A DNA stretch of 52,455 nucleotides. Source: Stentor coeruleus. Taxonomy: Eukaryota; Ciliophora; Heterotrichea; Heterotrichida; Stentoridae. The notes beneath the pieces were generated by a model. It did no database searches, was not told where the DNA came from, and saw nothing but the letters and a program-made list of their open reading frames with translations. Positions within the stretch are counted from its first letter, which is position 1; each line of letters begins with the position of its first letter. Made by a program: the position numbers and the translations under genes. The stretch covers positions 1-52,455 of the forward strand of contig MPUH01000466.1 of the NCBI GenBank assembly GCA_001970955.1, written 5' to 3'. This document shows, in pieces, positions 9,358-21,800 of this stretch.

Positions 9358-9726
9358 TTAAACGTCAGTAAAGTGTAATTCAACTTCAACGCCAGGCTCG
9401 ATTGTAAAGTCAGTGACTTTTTTGATGTATTCAGCAGGGCAGATGAGGTTGACAACTCTTTTATGAATCCTCATTTCGAATCTATCAAAAGTTTGGGTAC
9501 CGTTGCCACAAGGACTTCTCCTAACTGTAATTCTGAGTATTTTTGTTGGGTGCCTAACAGGGCCAACCACTGTCAAGTTTTCCTTTTTCGCTGAAGCTAC
9601 TAGTTTTGAAGTCATACTTTCTAGAACCTCTAGCTTGGTAGAAGTCAATGTGAAACGAATTTTCTGCGGCTTGGATTCTGCTTCGATTCCCTTGCCTTTG
9701 CCTTTTTCGTACGATGGTTCTGCCAT
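9358..9726 (-). CDS. RPS20: Small-subunit ribosomal protein uS10 (RPS20), 122 aa
   Basis: Seen: the protein matches eukaryotic uS10 throughout. It has KIRFTLTSTKLEVLE, the PVRHPTKILRITVRRSPCGNGT loop that contacts 18S rRNA, and the terminal IEPGVEVELHF strand. I start at ATG 9726 (MAEPSYEK); three in-frame codons further upstream begin at a GTG, unlikely as a eukaryotic start. The N-terminus carries a short GKGKG linker. The length (122 aa) fits the usual 119-125. Known: uS10 is a 40S head protein. No intron was detected. The gene is convergent with the PROPPIN gene and divergent from the aminotransferase gene, with its promoter side at 9727 onward. Confidence 0.97.
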   Translation of the reverse strand: MAEPSYEKGKGKGIEAESKPQKIRFTLTSTKLEVLESMTSKLVASAKKENLTVVGPVRHPTKILRITVRRSPCGNGTQTFDRFEMRIHKRVVNLICPAEYIKKVTDFTIEPGVEVELHFTDV

Positions 9727-10389
9727 GCTAGCCACTCTTTATAAATGGTGGCTAATTTAGTATTGAGATCCTTGTATTTGTTTATAAGGATTGGATGTTG
9801 ATATTAAGTGTGTTTTTTTATTAAAATATTTGATTTTTTATTAGGTTTTAGTATTTGATTATGTTTTATGTTAATGGATGGTATTTTTTATAATGATAGA
9901 ATTTGATTGATTTTTTAGGTTTGAGAATGTGTGAGAAAATGATTTTGGGGTGAAGAAGGTTTATTTGTTGTATGGGTAAGTGATGNTGTGAGAAAATGAT
10001 TTTGGGGTGAAGAAGGTTTATTTGTTGTATGGGTAAGTGATGGATAAAAGTTGGAAGTATTAAAATTAATTATAAAGTTGGGTTAGATGTTTATGAGTGT
10101 ACAGCAAAGCTATTTTTTAGATATTGAAATAGAGAGTTATTATTTTTATATTAAAAAAAAATACAATCAACTAATTACAGCTTATTAGTATTAATTATAA
10201 ATTATCGCTTGACTATTGTCAAGCCCTTGTTAAATTATTCCAGTTTATAAAACATGAATCTTAAACATATAAAATATTCATTATAAAACTTTATTTGAAT
10301 CTTTATAAGACTATTAACTACTATATTTAGCATATCTTTTCAGATACACTCATCATTTTTATCTTACAATCTTATAATCTTATTTTAGT
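9727..10389. other. Divergent promoter region with a 56-bp duplication around one N
   Basis: It lies between RPS20 (-) and the aminotransferase (+). The plus strand is G/T-rich to about 10140 and then A/C-rich, so each half is A/C-rich when read toward its own gene. The 56-bp block at 9930-9985 recurs at 9987-10042 with a single N (9986) between, which looks like an unmerged contig overlap. The true gap is probably 57 bp shorter. No gene is seen. Confidence 0.7.
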
Positions 10390-11289
10390 ATGGTCACTCG
10401 AGTATTAAGAAATAGAATAGATATCCTTAATGCTCTTGAAGCTGCAAGGCCAAAAACAACCCTTAAGCTTATTGCACTTTACACAAGTTTTCTTGATGCA
10501 GTAATTGATGAACCTAATCTTATCAGTATACCAATAAATGACCTTCTCCTTGATGGTTGGGGAGTTTTTGATACTCTTAATGTATACAATTCAGTTCCTT
10601 ATCAGATGATGTCACATATTGATCGCTTATTTTACTCTGCTGAGAACTCAAAAATGACTTTAAGCTTCACAAAAGAAAACATGTGTGATAGAATAAGCCA
10701 AATGCTGCAAATTTATCCAGATACTCGAATTAGGTTTTTTATTTCAGGGTCAGATGGTTTTTATATCTTAGCATATAACGATGCAAGTCAAGCTAAACCA
10801 ATAGAAATCGAAGAAGTAACTGTATCAGTAGCACCAAAACCTATTTTTTTAGCATCCATAAAAACAACAAACTACTTACCAAATGCTCTTTGCGTTCTAG
10901 AAGCACGGGAAAAAGGTGGCTACATGGGTATTTTCCTAGATGACGATGGTCATTTAGCTGAATCAGCAATAGCAAACATAGCCATAGTCCACAACAACAA
11001 ATTCTTAACTCCTCTTCCAAAATATGTGTTAGAAGGAACAACCTTAAAACGTGTTCTAACTTTTTGCCAACAACTTGTAACCCAAGGTGAACTTGAATAT
11101 GCAGGTAGAGCTGATATAACAGTACAAAAAGCTTATGAATCTCAAGAAATAATGTTTTTAGGTGGTGATTCAGTAATTGCCATAACAAAACTAGATGGTC
11201 ATGTTATATCAAATGGAGTTGGAAAAATAACACAAAAAATTTTCAATTTTTTGTCTAATGATAAAGCTCATAGCATAAGTGATATTTAG
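10390..11289 (+). CDS. Class IV PLP-dependent aminotransferase (D-amino-acid transaminase / aminodeoxychorismate lyase-like), 299 aa
   Basis: Seen: a fold-type IV PLP enzyme. It has a conserved GWGVFDTL start of the small domain and HIDRL, whose Arg contacts the PLP phosphate. It also has the PLP lysine K158 in IKTTNYL and the glutamate E191 in LAESAIANI, which bonds the pyridine nitrogen. The TTLKRVL segment follows. Known: this family includes branched-chain and D-amino-acid aminotransferases and 4-amino-4-deoxychorismate lyase; plant relatives do either reaction. The sequence alone does not fix the substrate. No signal peptide is seen, so it is probably cytosolic. It lacks introns, ends TAG TAA, and the next gene begins 77 nt downstream. 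Confidence 0.88.
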   Translation: MVTRVLRNRIDILNALEAARPKTTLKLIALYTSFLDAVIDEPNLISIPINDLLLDGWGVFDTLNVYNSVPYQMMSHIDRLFYSAENSKMTLSFTKENMCDRISQMLQIYPDTRIRFFISGSDGFYILAYNDASQAKPIEIEEVTVSVAPKPIFLASIKTTNYLPNALCVLEAREKGGYMGIFLDDDGHLAESAIANIAIVHNNKFLTPLPKYVLEGTTLKRVLTFCQQLVTQGELEYAGRADITVQKAYESQEIMFLGGDSVIAITKLDGHVISNGVGKITQKIFNFLSNDKAHSISDI

Positions 11290-11366
11290 TAAATAGGATT
11301 TTATGATATATTTGAGTATAATGATTAGTATTTATAATAGAAATTATATTGAATAATAAAAATAAT

Positions 11367-12308
11367 ATGCGTGTTTATCAAGAGTCAGATCAGATGACAA
11401 TTTCTTATGCATGCTATAGTGTTGTTAGTTTAAGCTGTATTTCAGCTATGAATATACTAAACGAGAATATTTTTGGTATTTTTACAGATAAACCTCAAGG
11501 ATTATCTATTTGGACAGGTTTGACAATATTATTTATAGGACTAATCAATGGGTTTGTCTCATGGACCTTTCTTTCAATTCGCCTGGGCATATGCCCAGGC
11601 CTATATCATAGCACCTTATGTATCCCTTCAATAAAAAATGACAAATTACAGTTTAAATCTTCAAGAATCCTTGAATACGGCATTTTAAACGGCCTTATCG
11701 ATGCAGGATATTATTATTCTTGGACACAGACTTCTAACAAAATATACATTTTTTGCTTTAATCTCTTATCTTTTGCCTCATTATTTATAATAAAATCAGA
11801 TTATTATAGATCAGACTTAATAGGTATGTTTTTATTAGCAATATCCCATGGTTTAATATTATCTTATTCATTCCCATCTGATTATCCATATGAGATTATT
11901 CTTTTAATCCTAATATGCAAAGTAATACTACTAAACAAATTCAAAGGGAAATTTGAAGAAAGTCGTAGTTTATCAATAGTTTCTCTAACAACCCAAGGTC
12001 TAGTTTTATCAATAATTGGGTATTTTTTTTCTATATCTCTAACTTTTGAAAGCTTAATTCTAGGTTTTCTTTATAGTCTTTTCACTTATACTCTAATTGA
12101 AGCTAGTATCACAGAAAAACCTGCTATAGTCTTAAGTATCCTTAGTATTCAAATATGGACTAATGCAGATTTTTCAATTATCCCAGTTCTTTTAGCACTT
12201 ATCGGTGGAGCTTTTTTACTTATCGGCAGGATGATATTCAGTTTTTGTTCTACAAGGATGAACTCTGTGGTATTTGAAGACTCTTCACTTAATCAAAGAT
12301 TCTTGTAA
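11367..12308 (+). CDS. Polytopic membrane protein, possibly drug/metabolite transporter-like, 313 aa
   Basis: I do not recognise a specific family. Seen: about eight to ten hydrophobic segments of 18-22 residues, for example GLTILFIGLINGFVSWTF, IYIFCFNLLSFASLFII, LIGMFLLAISHGLILSY, GLVLSIIGYFFSISLTF and IIPVLLALIGGAFLLIG. Short charged loops separate them and the ends are polar. Known: ten-helix proteins of this size with short loops are typical of the DMT/EamA transporters, which carry nucleotide sugars, phosphates or metabolites. Inferred: a small-molecule carrier in an internal or plasma membrane. I start at ATG 11367 (MRVYQES) because the longer frame begins with TTG. It contains a perfect 20-bp GC-rich palindrome in its coding sequence. 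It lies in the same orientation as the aminotransferase. Confidence 0.75.
   Translation: MRVYQESDQMTISYACYSVVSLSCISAMNILNENIFGIFTDKPQGLSIWTGLTILFIGLINGFVSWTFLSIRLGICPGLYHSTLCIPSIKNDKLQFKSSRILEYGILNGLIDAGYYYSWTQTSNKIYIFCFNLLSFASLFIIKSDYYRSDLIGMFLLAISHGLILSYSFPSDYPYEIILLILICKVILLNKFKGKFEESRSLSIVSLTTQGLVLSIIGYFFSISLTFESLILGFLYSLFTYTLIEASITEKPAIVLSILSIQIWTNADFSIIPVLLALIGGAFLLIGRMIFSFCSTRMNSVVFEDSSLNQRFL
11581..11600. repeat. Perfect 20-bp GC-rich palindrome
   Basis: GCCTGGGCATATGCCCAGGC equals its own reverse complement and has 14 of 20 G/C in a genome that is otherwise strongly AT-rich. It encodes part of RLGICPGL in the membrane-protein gene. Confidence 0.95.
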
Positions 12309-12887
12309 GTAAAAATAATATGGAAAACCCATAAGATATTTTTGAGAAACTTCTCAAATTGATTGTCATAGAAACTGAATGAGGAATTGCAGTTTTATCT
12401 ATAAACTAAGGAAAATATATAAAAATTATAAATTTTATTAGTATTCGCTTTTTTTAGATATTTTTAATGAATAAAGCTCATAAGTTTATGTGGTTTTATA
12501 ATGGGAAAAACTTGATGTTTTTTTGGTTTATAGGGATAAGATAGAAAAGTATATAATTTTAGCTTGGAAGGAAATTTTAAATTTAATTTGAGAATTAAAA
12601 GCTTAGAAATGAGATTTTTGAGAAAAAAATGTATTGAGGAGATTAGCAGGATGAGAAATGAGCATAAGAAGATCATGAAAAGAGAAAAGGGGTATGGTGA
12701 AAGGATTAGGAGGCTTAATGAAAATGGTTTGGTTTTTATAAAATTGCATGAGGAGTTGATTCCTTTTCCCATTCTTTCAACACCTAAACTCTAAGTATAT
12801 NTGCATGAGGAGTTGATTCCTTTTCCCATTCTTTCAACACCTAAACTCTAAGTATATAGTATTTAATCAAATGTTTTAATAATTAAT
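12309..12887. other. Intergenic region upstream of the DNAH1-like gene, with a 56-bp duplication around one N
   Basis: It is A/G/T-rich and C-poor through most of its length. A frame open from 12540 to 12794 (ATG at 12609 would give 61 residues, Arg/Lys/Glu-rich) has no recognisable domain, and I do not call it. The block at 12745-12800 repeats at 12802-12857 around an N at 12801, again an apparent unmerged contig overlap of 56 nt. I see no promoter motif. Confidence 0.6.
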
Positions 12888-15800
12888 ATGATTTCTATTG
12901 ACAAGTTTGTAAAAAAGAAGCCATCCAAACCTAATCAAGCTGAGGGTGTAAGCAGTACCTTACCTAAAAAAACAAAAGAATCTTTAACAAGTATTACAGA
13001 GTCTTACAATACCATGAGCACATCTTGTATTTTTAAATCCAGTTCTAAACTATTATCATCAGATGATTCTAGTCAATCCATCTTTCTAAGATCAACAATC
13101 CCTAATTTAAACACTTATTCAAGCATTCAAGTTTTACCTAGTCTACAACAAAAACCTTTTCAAGGAATACATAATAATAAACCTAAGCGCAGAACTAAAG
13201 CTTTAAAAGCATTTCAAAAACTTTCACCGAAAACAAGTTTTACATCATTTATGGTTTTTAGTAAGGCTGAAGATGTAAGAGAAAAAGAATTGTTAGGAGC
13301 TTTAGACTATGAGAAAATAGAAACACCGAAAAAAAGATCATTTTCAGAGTCTAAACCTCCTTATTCAGAGACGATACCTTTGAATAAACTTAAGGATAGT
13401 AGTAAGAAAAAAACTAAAGCTGATTTTACGAAATGCCTACCTTTGGATATATATGATCCGATTATTGACCCTTTAAATCCTGAGAAAATATTGGAAAAAT
13501 ACTCACTGGATGGGGAGATTATTAAAGGGTATTCTAAATGGTTTTTTGGTAATGGAACCTATGAATGGAGATCATGCACCATTGAAAGTTACGATAATGA
13601 AAAAGAGCAATACCTTATCAAATGGCCAAATGATCATAAAAAATATGTTTCTAGAATAAATCTAAGATTCGAAAATGAAGATGAAAAAGAATTCGAATTA
13701 AGAATCACTGAAGCTAGAAAATGCAGAGAAGATGCTGAAATAGCCTTAAGGTACAATGCTATGATACTTCAGAATACTCATAAAATACCTAACTTTCCTA
13801 CAGCGTTAATTTCTCAGATAATTTTGTTTCTAAGTGGTAAATCCAAGTCTAATCTGATATATTATAGGAATGCAGAGGATTATATAAAAATTCCTCTTAA
13901 TGAAAAATTTAACCCAAAAAGGTTTTTATGGAAAGAAATTGTAACTCATGTTGTTGATGAAAGTCATCTAGCAAAATCTGCTGGAGTTGCAACTCATGCG
14001 GAATTTATAACAAAATTTTTAAATAATATAAAGGAAATCAGTCTTTTCACATACAAAAATACAACTAATAAATACTCTTACAAGGAAAAAGTTATAGATT
14101 TATTTAATGAAGTAGAAGAGAACTGGAATCTTTTATCGAAAAATTTAGACTTCCAATCCCGTAATCGTGAATATATTGAATGTACTGTTTTTAGCTCAAA
14201 ACTCAAAGGTCTTTCCAATATTTACCAAGACCATCTTTCAATCCCAAAACCTCAAATGAACTCAGTTCGCTTTGTCTTGACATTCAAAACCTTTAAAGAA
14301 AACTCATTTCTCAAAACCTGCGACACAATCAGCATCCTTCAAAGAATTCATGATACAGTCTTATCCTTAGACACATATTCTTTATTCCCTTGTTTTTCTT
14401 TAAAATCAGTTACAATAGATGAATTCATAGAAAAATACGAAGATTTTTCCAACACTTTTTTAAACCTAATACAAAACGTGATCTTCGATTCTCAATGCGA
14501 CATACAAGAAATCCTTACACGTGAAGATACAAAAAGAATGGAAAGAAATGCTATAAAAATCAAAGAACGTGTCCATAGCAAACAAATTTTAGAACTAGAA
14601 GAATCTTTACCTATAGAACTTATAAACTTTGCCAAAAAACTTATCAGAGTTTGTAATATGAAACTTGAAGATAAAATACGAGATTGTTTAAATATATCCT
14701 TACAATTCGTCCATAAAGAATTCTATAAAACCAAAAACCTTTTACAGCATAAATTAGGTAAAGGACCATTTGAACCTGAAAATCTTGACATTATAAAAAA
14801 TGAAGGTTCTAATTTTTTAAACATAGACTTATTAGTAAACTGGAATGAACAAAAAGTTGTGACAAATCCAGAAACTGCGACTTTAAAAAGCAAATTGTTT
14901 TCTTTTTTAAATAGGGTTTTACAGAAAATATCTGATCTTAGATGTATAACAACAATACAAACAGGTCCTTCACGAGCTAATGGTTATCTTCAAATATTAG
15001 AAATAAATTCTGAACGTTATCTTCAAAGTTTAAGCAATCTTGAATTAAATATTTTATATCAGTTTCAGTTAATTGAAGCTTTTATATTAAAAATAGAACC
15101 TTATTATTTTACTTTGTCTCTTGTTCCATCTGAAGTTTTCCAAGAGTTTAAGAAAAAAAATAATGATGAAATTGAGAATGAAATTTATAGGCTTAAACGT
15201 AATGAAGTGGAAATAAGTGAAATTTTAGCACCTGAAAATTGTAGTATTGGAATTTGGGTTATAAATGGGGCGAAAGTTAAAAGGGATATGATTAATAGTA
15301 TAGAAAAAGTTGTTGAAGAACTTTTCAAATTATTACTTGAGGACTCGAAAAGCAAAGTCTCGCAGATACAAACTCAGTATAATGAAGTCTTAATTGCTAT
15401 TGATTTTATACCTGCTAATATAGAAGAACTTGAAGATATTAGAAAGTTCATAAGTATAAATTTCAACACAAAAATCGAGTTTATAGACGATGAGTTGCAT
15501 TATCTTTTTAATAATCTTGAAGTCCTTGAAGGATATTTTCATCACATTTCCTATGAACTCTACAGTAAATGTTGGAAATGTATGGGTTATACAAAAGAAT
15601 TAGAAAAAACCAGATCTAAAAGTTTACAAACAGTAAGCGAACTTTTAATAGTATTTACTTCTCAAATCAAAGAACAAAAACTAAAGCTTTTTAATGACAT
15701 CGAAGCAATGGGAGAAAAGCTTGACGAGTTAAAAAAAGAAGACAATTTGGATTTACACGATAAAATGTCTTTAGAGTTTTCAATACTAAAAAACGATATT

Positions 15801-18800
15801 CAAGAAGCTGCAACAAGTGCAAAACAAATAAATTCCCGAGAAATTATTATAGAAGAAGAACCTAGTGATTTTAAACTTTTAGATGAAATCAAAAGAGAAT
15901 TTACCCCATATTGCAAATTATGGTTTTTTATTAGAGATTTTATTGAAAGATACCCAGTTTGGATGAGTGGACCAATCGGCACTTTAAACAGAGATTTAAT
16001 CAGCACTGAAATCAATACATATCTAAATGAAATTGCTAAAATGGAAAAAGGACCTTTCAGTCAAAACCCTGCCGCACTCAAACTTTGTAAAGAATTTCTT
16101 ATAAAAGTTAACACCTTCAAACCTTACATCCCTGTAATCAGAGCTTTTAACAACCCAGGAATGAAAGAACGTCATTGGATTGAAATCCAAAGTAAAACAA
16201 AAATCCGTTTTTCACTTAATAAAAATATATCATTACAATTAATGATTGATAACAAAATCATGGACCATTTAGAACTATTAGAAAACGTCTCAGAACTTGC
16301 GAATAAAGAAATGGGTCTTGAAAATGCTAAGAAAAAAATGGAAAACGAATGGAGCGATATAAATTTCGAATTCTCAGAATTTAAAGGTAGTTATATTCTT
16401 ATTAATACTGATATAGTCTGGGATGCATTAAATGAACATTTAATGAGAACTCAAGCAATGTTATCATCATCATTCATAAAATTTATTATAAACGAAATGA
16501 TTCTTTGGAAAAACAATCTGCTAAGAATACAAGACATATTAGAAAACTGGGAAAAATTTCAAAGGAATTGGCAATATTTACAACCAATATTTGCTAGTCA
16601 TGATATATCAAGACAATTACCTCATGCGGCTAATAAGTTTAAAAGTATAAACAGTCAATGGGAAAATATTATGAATACTGTTGTAGCTAATCCAAATGTT
16701 TATGAATCTTGTATAGGTCAACCTAAAATATTAGAGATATTTTATTATGGAAATGAAAGTTTGGAGTCTATTTTAAAGAATTTAAATGAGTATTTGTTAT
16801 CTAAAAGAAAAGCTTTTCCAAGGTTTTATTTTCTATCAAACGAAGAACTGGTAATAATTTTATCTAATTCACAAGACTTGGTATCAATACAAAAATATAT
16901 AGTAAAATGCTTTGAAGCTATAGCATCAGTGATTATTGAAGATAAAAAAATTGTTGGGATGAACTCACCTGAAGGTGAAAAAGTACGGTTTAATAACAAG
17001 ATTGAGTTTTATGTTGATGATGAGATTAAAAGTATTGAAATATGGATGATCGATATTGAAGTAGAAATGAGAAGATGTTTAGAGGATTTATTAGTAAAAG
17101 CAACTAAAGATTGGTCTTTGGATTTGAAAACTTGGGTTAATAGATGGCCTTCACAGCTTATCCATGCAAGTTTAATGGCATTATGGACACATGGTGCTGA
17201 AAAAAGTATACCAGATGGAGTATTAGGAGAATTTTTACAATCACAAGAAGAGAAACTTAGTATACTTGTAGATATAGTCAGAGGTGGGCTTTCGAATTTA
17301 GAAAGATCTACGTTTAGTACAATGGTTGTATTGGATGTACATAATAAAGATATTATTGAGAATTTGATTAATAGGAAAACTACAAGAATTGATGAATTTA
17401 GTTGGTTTAGTCAAATGAGATATTATTTAGTTGGGAATATTATGGAAATTAGAATGTTGGATTGTATTAGAGAATATGGGTATGAATATTTGGGAAATAC
17501 TAATAGACTTGTTATTACTGGGCTTACAGATAGATGTTATATGACTTTAATGAGCGCTTTAAATATGAGCTTAGGAGGAGCTCCAGAAGGACCTGCTGGG
17601 ACAGGTAAGACAGAGACTACAAAAGATTTAGCGAAAAGTATCGCTAAAAAATGCGTGGTTTTTAATTGCTCGGATAGACTGGACCATATTTATATGGCAA
17701 AGTTTTTCACTGGACTTTGCTATTGTGGAGCATGGGCATGTTTTGATGAATTCAATAGAATTGAACTGGAAGTTTTATCTGTTATAGCTGAGCAGATATT
17801 AAGTATACAAATCGCTGTACAAAAAAAAGCTGAACTATTCAACCTAGACCAAGATGAAGTTAAACTTAACCCAACCTGTGCAGTATTCATAACAATGAAC
17901 CCTGATTATGCTGGAAGATCTAAACTCCCAGACAACTTAAAAGCTCTTTTCAGACCAGTAGCCATGATGATTCCAGATTATGCTATGATAGCTGAAATCT
18001 ATCTTTATTCTTATGGTTTTCGAGAAGCACGAAATTTATCAAGAAAAATCACTAATAGTCTAAAACTTGCAAGTGAACAATTATCAACTCAACCTCATTA
18101 CGATTATGGTATGCGTGCAGTGAGTACAATTATCAAAGCTGCAGGATGGTACAAGCAAACTGATCCAAAACAAAATGAAGATATATTAGTACTTAGGGCA
18201 ATAAAATGCACAAATATTCCAAAGTTTTTAGGTCAAGATATCCCTTTGTTTGGTGGGATTGTTATGGATCTCTTTCCAGGAGCTAATGAAGAAGAAGAAA
18301 AAGATGACTTATTACTTGAATCAATAAGATCTGCGGTTTCTGAAGAAGTTCTTATAGAAAGTCCAAGGTTTATTGAGAAAATATTTGAAATTTATCGAAC
18401 TGTGCAGTTAAGGCATGGACTTATGATAGTCGGCCAGTCTATGGCCGGTAAGACTTGTGCATTAAAAACATTAGTAAAAGCTTTATCATACAATAAAGAT
18501 ATTGAGCTTACTTTTATAAACCCTAAATCTATGACTTTAGAACAACTTTATGGAGATACAGACCCGATTTCTCAAGATTGGAAAGATGGGATTTTAGCTC
18601 AAGCAATAAGGAATTTTACTGAAAAAAGCACAGAAGGGTATCAATGGATTGTATTAGATGGACCAGTTGATGCTGTTTGGATTGAAAGTATGAATACAGT
18701 TATGGATGATAATAAAAAACTATGCTTATCCAGTGGTGAAATAATAAAACTAACTCCTTCAATAAGACTAATATTTGAAGTTGATGATCTTTCACAAGCT

Positions 18801-21800
18801 AGTCCTGCAACTGTTAGTAGATGTGGTATGATTTATATGAACCCTGAAGATATTCTTGGACCTAAACCTATAATAAAAGCTTGGATTTCTTACCCACCAC
18901 ATTATTTCTTACTTAACCGCTTTAAAGATCTTTTCACTAATCTTTTTAATGATATTTTCATGCCATGTCTAGATATCTGGTTTAATGAAATTAGAGGTAC
19001 AACACCAATACAATGTTCTTCTGGACAGATTACAAGAAATATGATTATGCTTTTCCAAACTTTTATTATTAAAAAAAACAAGTCTAGAAAACAACATGAT
19101 ACTGATGGACAAGAAGAAGCTCGACTTCAACTTTTAGCAAGACAAGATTCAATGGCTGAAAAAAGTCCTTTAAAACTTCCGGGGGTAGTTAATAAAATAA
19201 TATCACAACAAAGTATTGTTAATGAAGTGATAAAAGTAGCTAGACCAGAAGAAATTAAAAGAGAAGATGAAAGACTATCAAATTTATTTATTGTTGCTGT
19301 TCAATGGAGTATTGGAGGTGTATGTGATGAAAATGGTAGAAAAAAATTCAGTCATACTCTTGTAGAAGTATCTAAAAAATACGTCCAATTACCTGAAAAC
19401 CTACAAGACTGTTACTACAATGAACAAGAACGTCGATGGGCAAGTTGGAAAAGTATCCTAACAACTCCTCCAAAAGAAAGTAATGTTAATAGCATTTTAG
19501 TCCCAACGATATCTTTAGTTTCTTATTCATTTTTATTAGATGAACTTATAACAAGAAAAGAAAATATCCTTATAATCGGAGATACAGGAACAGGGAAAAC
19601 AGTATTAATACAATCTATATTGCAGAAACTTGATAAAATATATTCAGTATCTTCAACTATGTTTAGTGCTAGAAGTAGTTCAAATGAAGTGCAAAACTTT
19701 TTAGAATCAGAACTTATTAAAAGACGTAAAGGATATTTTGGTCCTGAGCCTGGTAAATTTAAAATCTTTTGGATTGATGATTTAAATATGCCAGCTAAAG
19801 AAATATATGGTGCTCAACCTGCTGTTGAACTTCTTAGAAGTGTTATTGAAAGAAATATTTTATATGACCGTATAGCTTTAGATGTTAAATATTTAGAAGA
19901 TGTTCAATATATAGGGTCTATGGGTCATCCTGGAGGTGGGAGGAATACAATAACATCAAGGTTTATGTCGAAAAGTTTTTTATTGAATTTTGCGAATTAT
20001 GACTCGGATTCTATGTTTTTGATTTTAAGCACAATATTGATGATTGGGTTTTCAAATCACCCTATGGTTATACAAGATTGTGTTAATAATTTAACTAAAG
20101 CGATTATACAGGTTTTTGGAGATGTTGTTACTTCATTACCCCCAACACCTACAAAAAGCCATTATACTTTTAACCTTAGAGATTTATCAAATGTTTTAAA
20201 AGGTTTGTTTTTAGTCCCTTCAGGTAAACTATCAAAAATTGAGTCTATATACAAATTATGGGCTCATGAATGTTTAAGAGTTTTCGCTGATAGGCTTACA
20301 GAAATTACTGATAAGGATATTCTTATAAAAATACTTAAAACTGCGCTTTTTGATAATTTCAAAGTTAATTGGGATGATTGTATTGGTTCTGAGCTGATTT
20401 TTACTAATTTTCTTGAAGATAAAGTTTATCAAGAATGCACAAGTACACAAAGGTTAAAACAATGTTTAGAGAATTATTTGGATGATTATAATAATGAAAA
20501 TTCTGTTAAGATGAATTTACTTATGTTTGATTATGCTATAGAACATATTAGTAGGATTTCTAGAGTTCTGGTTTGGAATAGTGGGAATCTTTTGTTGATT
20601 GGTATGGGTGGTAGTGGGAGGATGAGTTTGACTAAACTTTGTGCTTTTTTGTTGAGAATGATAGTTTTTCAAATAAAACTTACTAAATCTTATGGGATGC
20701 TTGAATGGGGAGAAGATTTAAAAAATGTCCTTAAATCTGCTGGGCAAGATGAGAAGAAAATGGTTTTTATTTTGAGGGATAGTGAGATTATTATTGAAGC
20801 TTTTTTGGAAAATATTAATAATATTTTGAATTCTGGACAAGCACCTAATCTTTTTTCAAGTGATGAAGTACAGGGTGTTCTTGAGGCTTTGAGGATGAAT
20901 AAACTTTATTCTACGCTTAGTGATCAACAAAGGTTAGAAATTTTTATTTCTAATGTTAAGAAAAATTTGCATATTGTTCTGTGTATGTTTCCTCAAGGTG
21001 AGCTTATGCGAACAAGGCTAAGACAGTTTCCATCTTTGGTAAATTGTTGTACTATTGACTGGTTTACAGAATGGCCAGAGCAAGCTCTGGCTAAAGTTGC
21101 AGAGTATTTTATAAGAGAAGAGTCTTTTATAGAATCTGAAGAGAAAATACAAGCAGCAATAAAAATATGTGTTAATTTCCATTTGACTGTTAGAGATCTT
21201 TCATTGAACTATTTACAAGAATATAAAAGGTATAATTACGTAACTCCAACTCACTACCTTTTACTTCTAAAAAACCTCAAAGGTCTCTATCAGTTCAAAG
21301 AAGCTACAACAGTAAAACTTACAAAAAAATACTCAACAGGTGTTCATCAACTAGATCAAACTCAAATAACCGTGCATCAACTTAAAGAAGATTTAACCGC
21401 CTTAAAGCCAATTCTTGAACAAAAAACCATTCTCGCTGAAGAAACTTTAAAAAAAATCCAAGAAGAAAACATTGAAGCTGACAAAACCCGAAACCTTGTC
21501 GCATCAGAACAAGCTGCTTGTGAAATCCAAGCAGCTCTTGCTAATCGTATAAAAAAAGAATGTGAAGATGCCTTAGCTAAAATCCTCCCAGAACTTGAAG
21601 CAGCAATAAAAGCATTAGATACAATAAAAAAAGAAGATATCGATTTAGTTAAAACAATGCATAATCCACCTGAAGCTGTTAGATTAACATTAGAAGCTGT
21701 GGCAATAATGAATAAACAAAAACCAGTAAGGCAAAAAGATCCTGATAATCCTGGGGTGACAAAAATCGACTATTATGAAAGTGGAAAAAAACTCTTGTAT

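Noticed and set aside
9727-9735. RPS20 start three codons upstream at GTG
   Set aside because: A GTG start is unlikely in a eukaryote; ATG 9726 gives the normal length.
12609-12794. ORF of 61 codons, Arg/Lys/Glu-rich
   Set aside because: No domain, no upstream exon that splices in frame with a 15- or 16-nt intron, and its end lies in a duplicated scaffold join; left as intergenic.
20601-20627. Loss of AAA4 ATP binding in the DNAH1-like dynein (Walker Lys to Arg)
   Set aside because: GSGR at AAA4 is, to my knowledge, usual in the single-headed inner-arm group, so it is a class feature and not a lesion.
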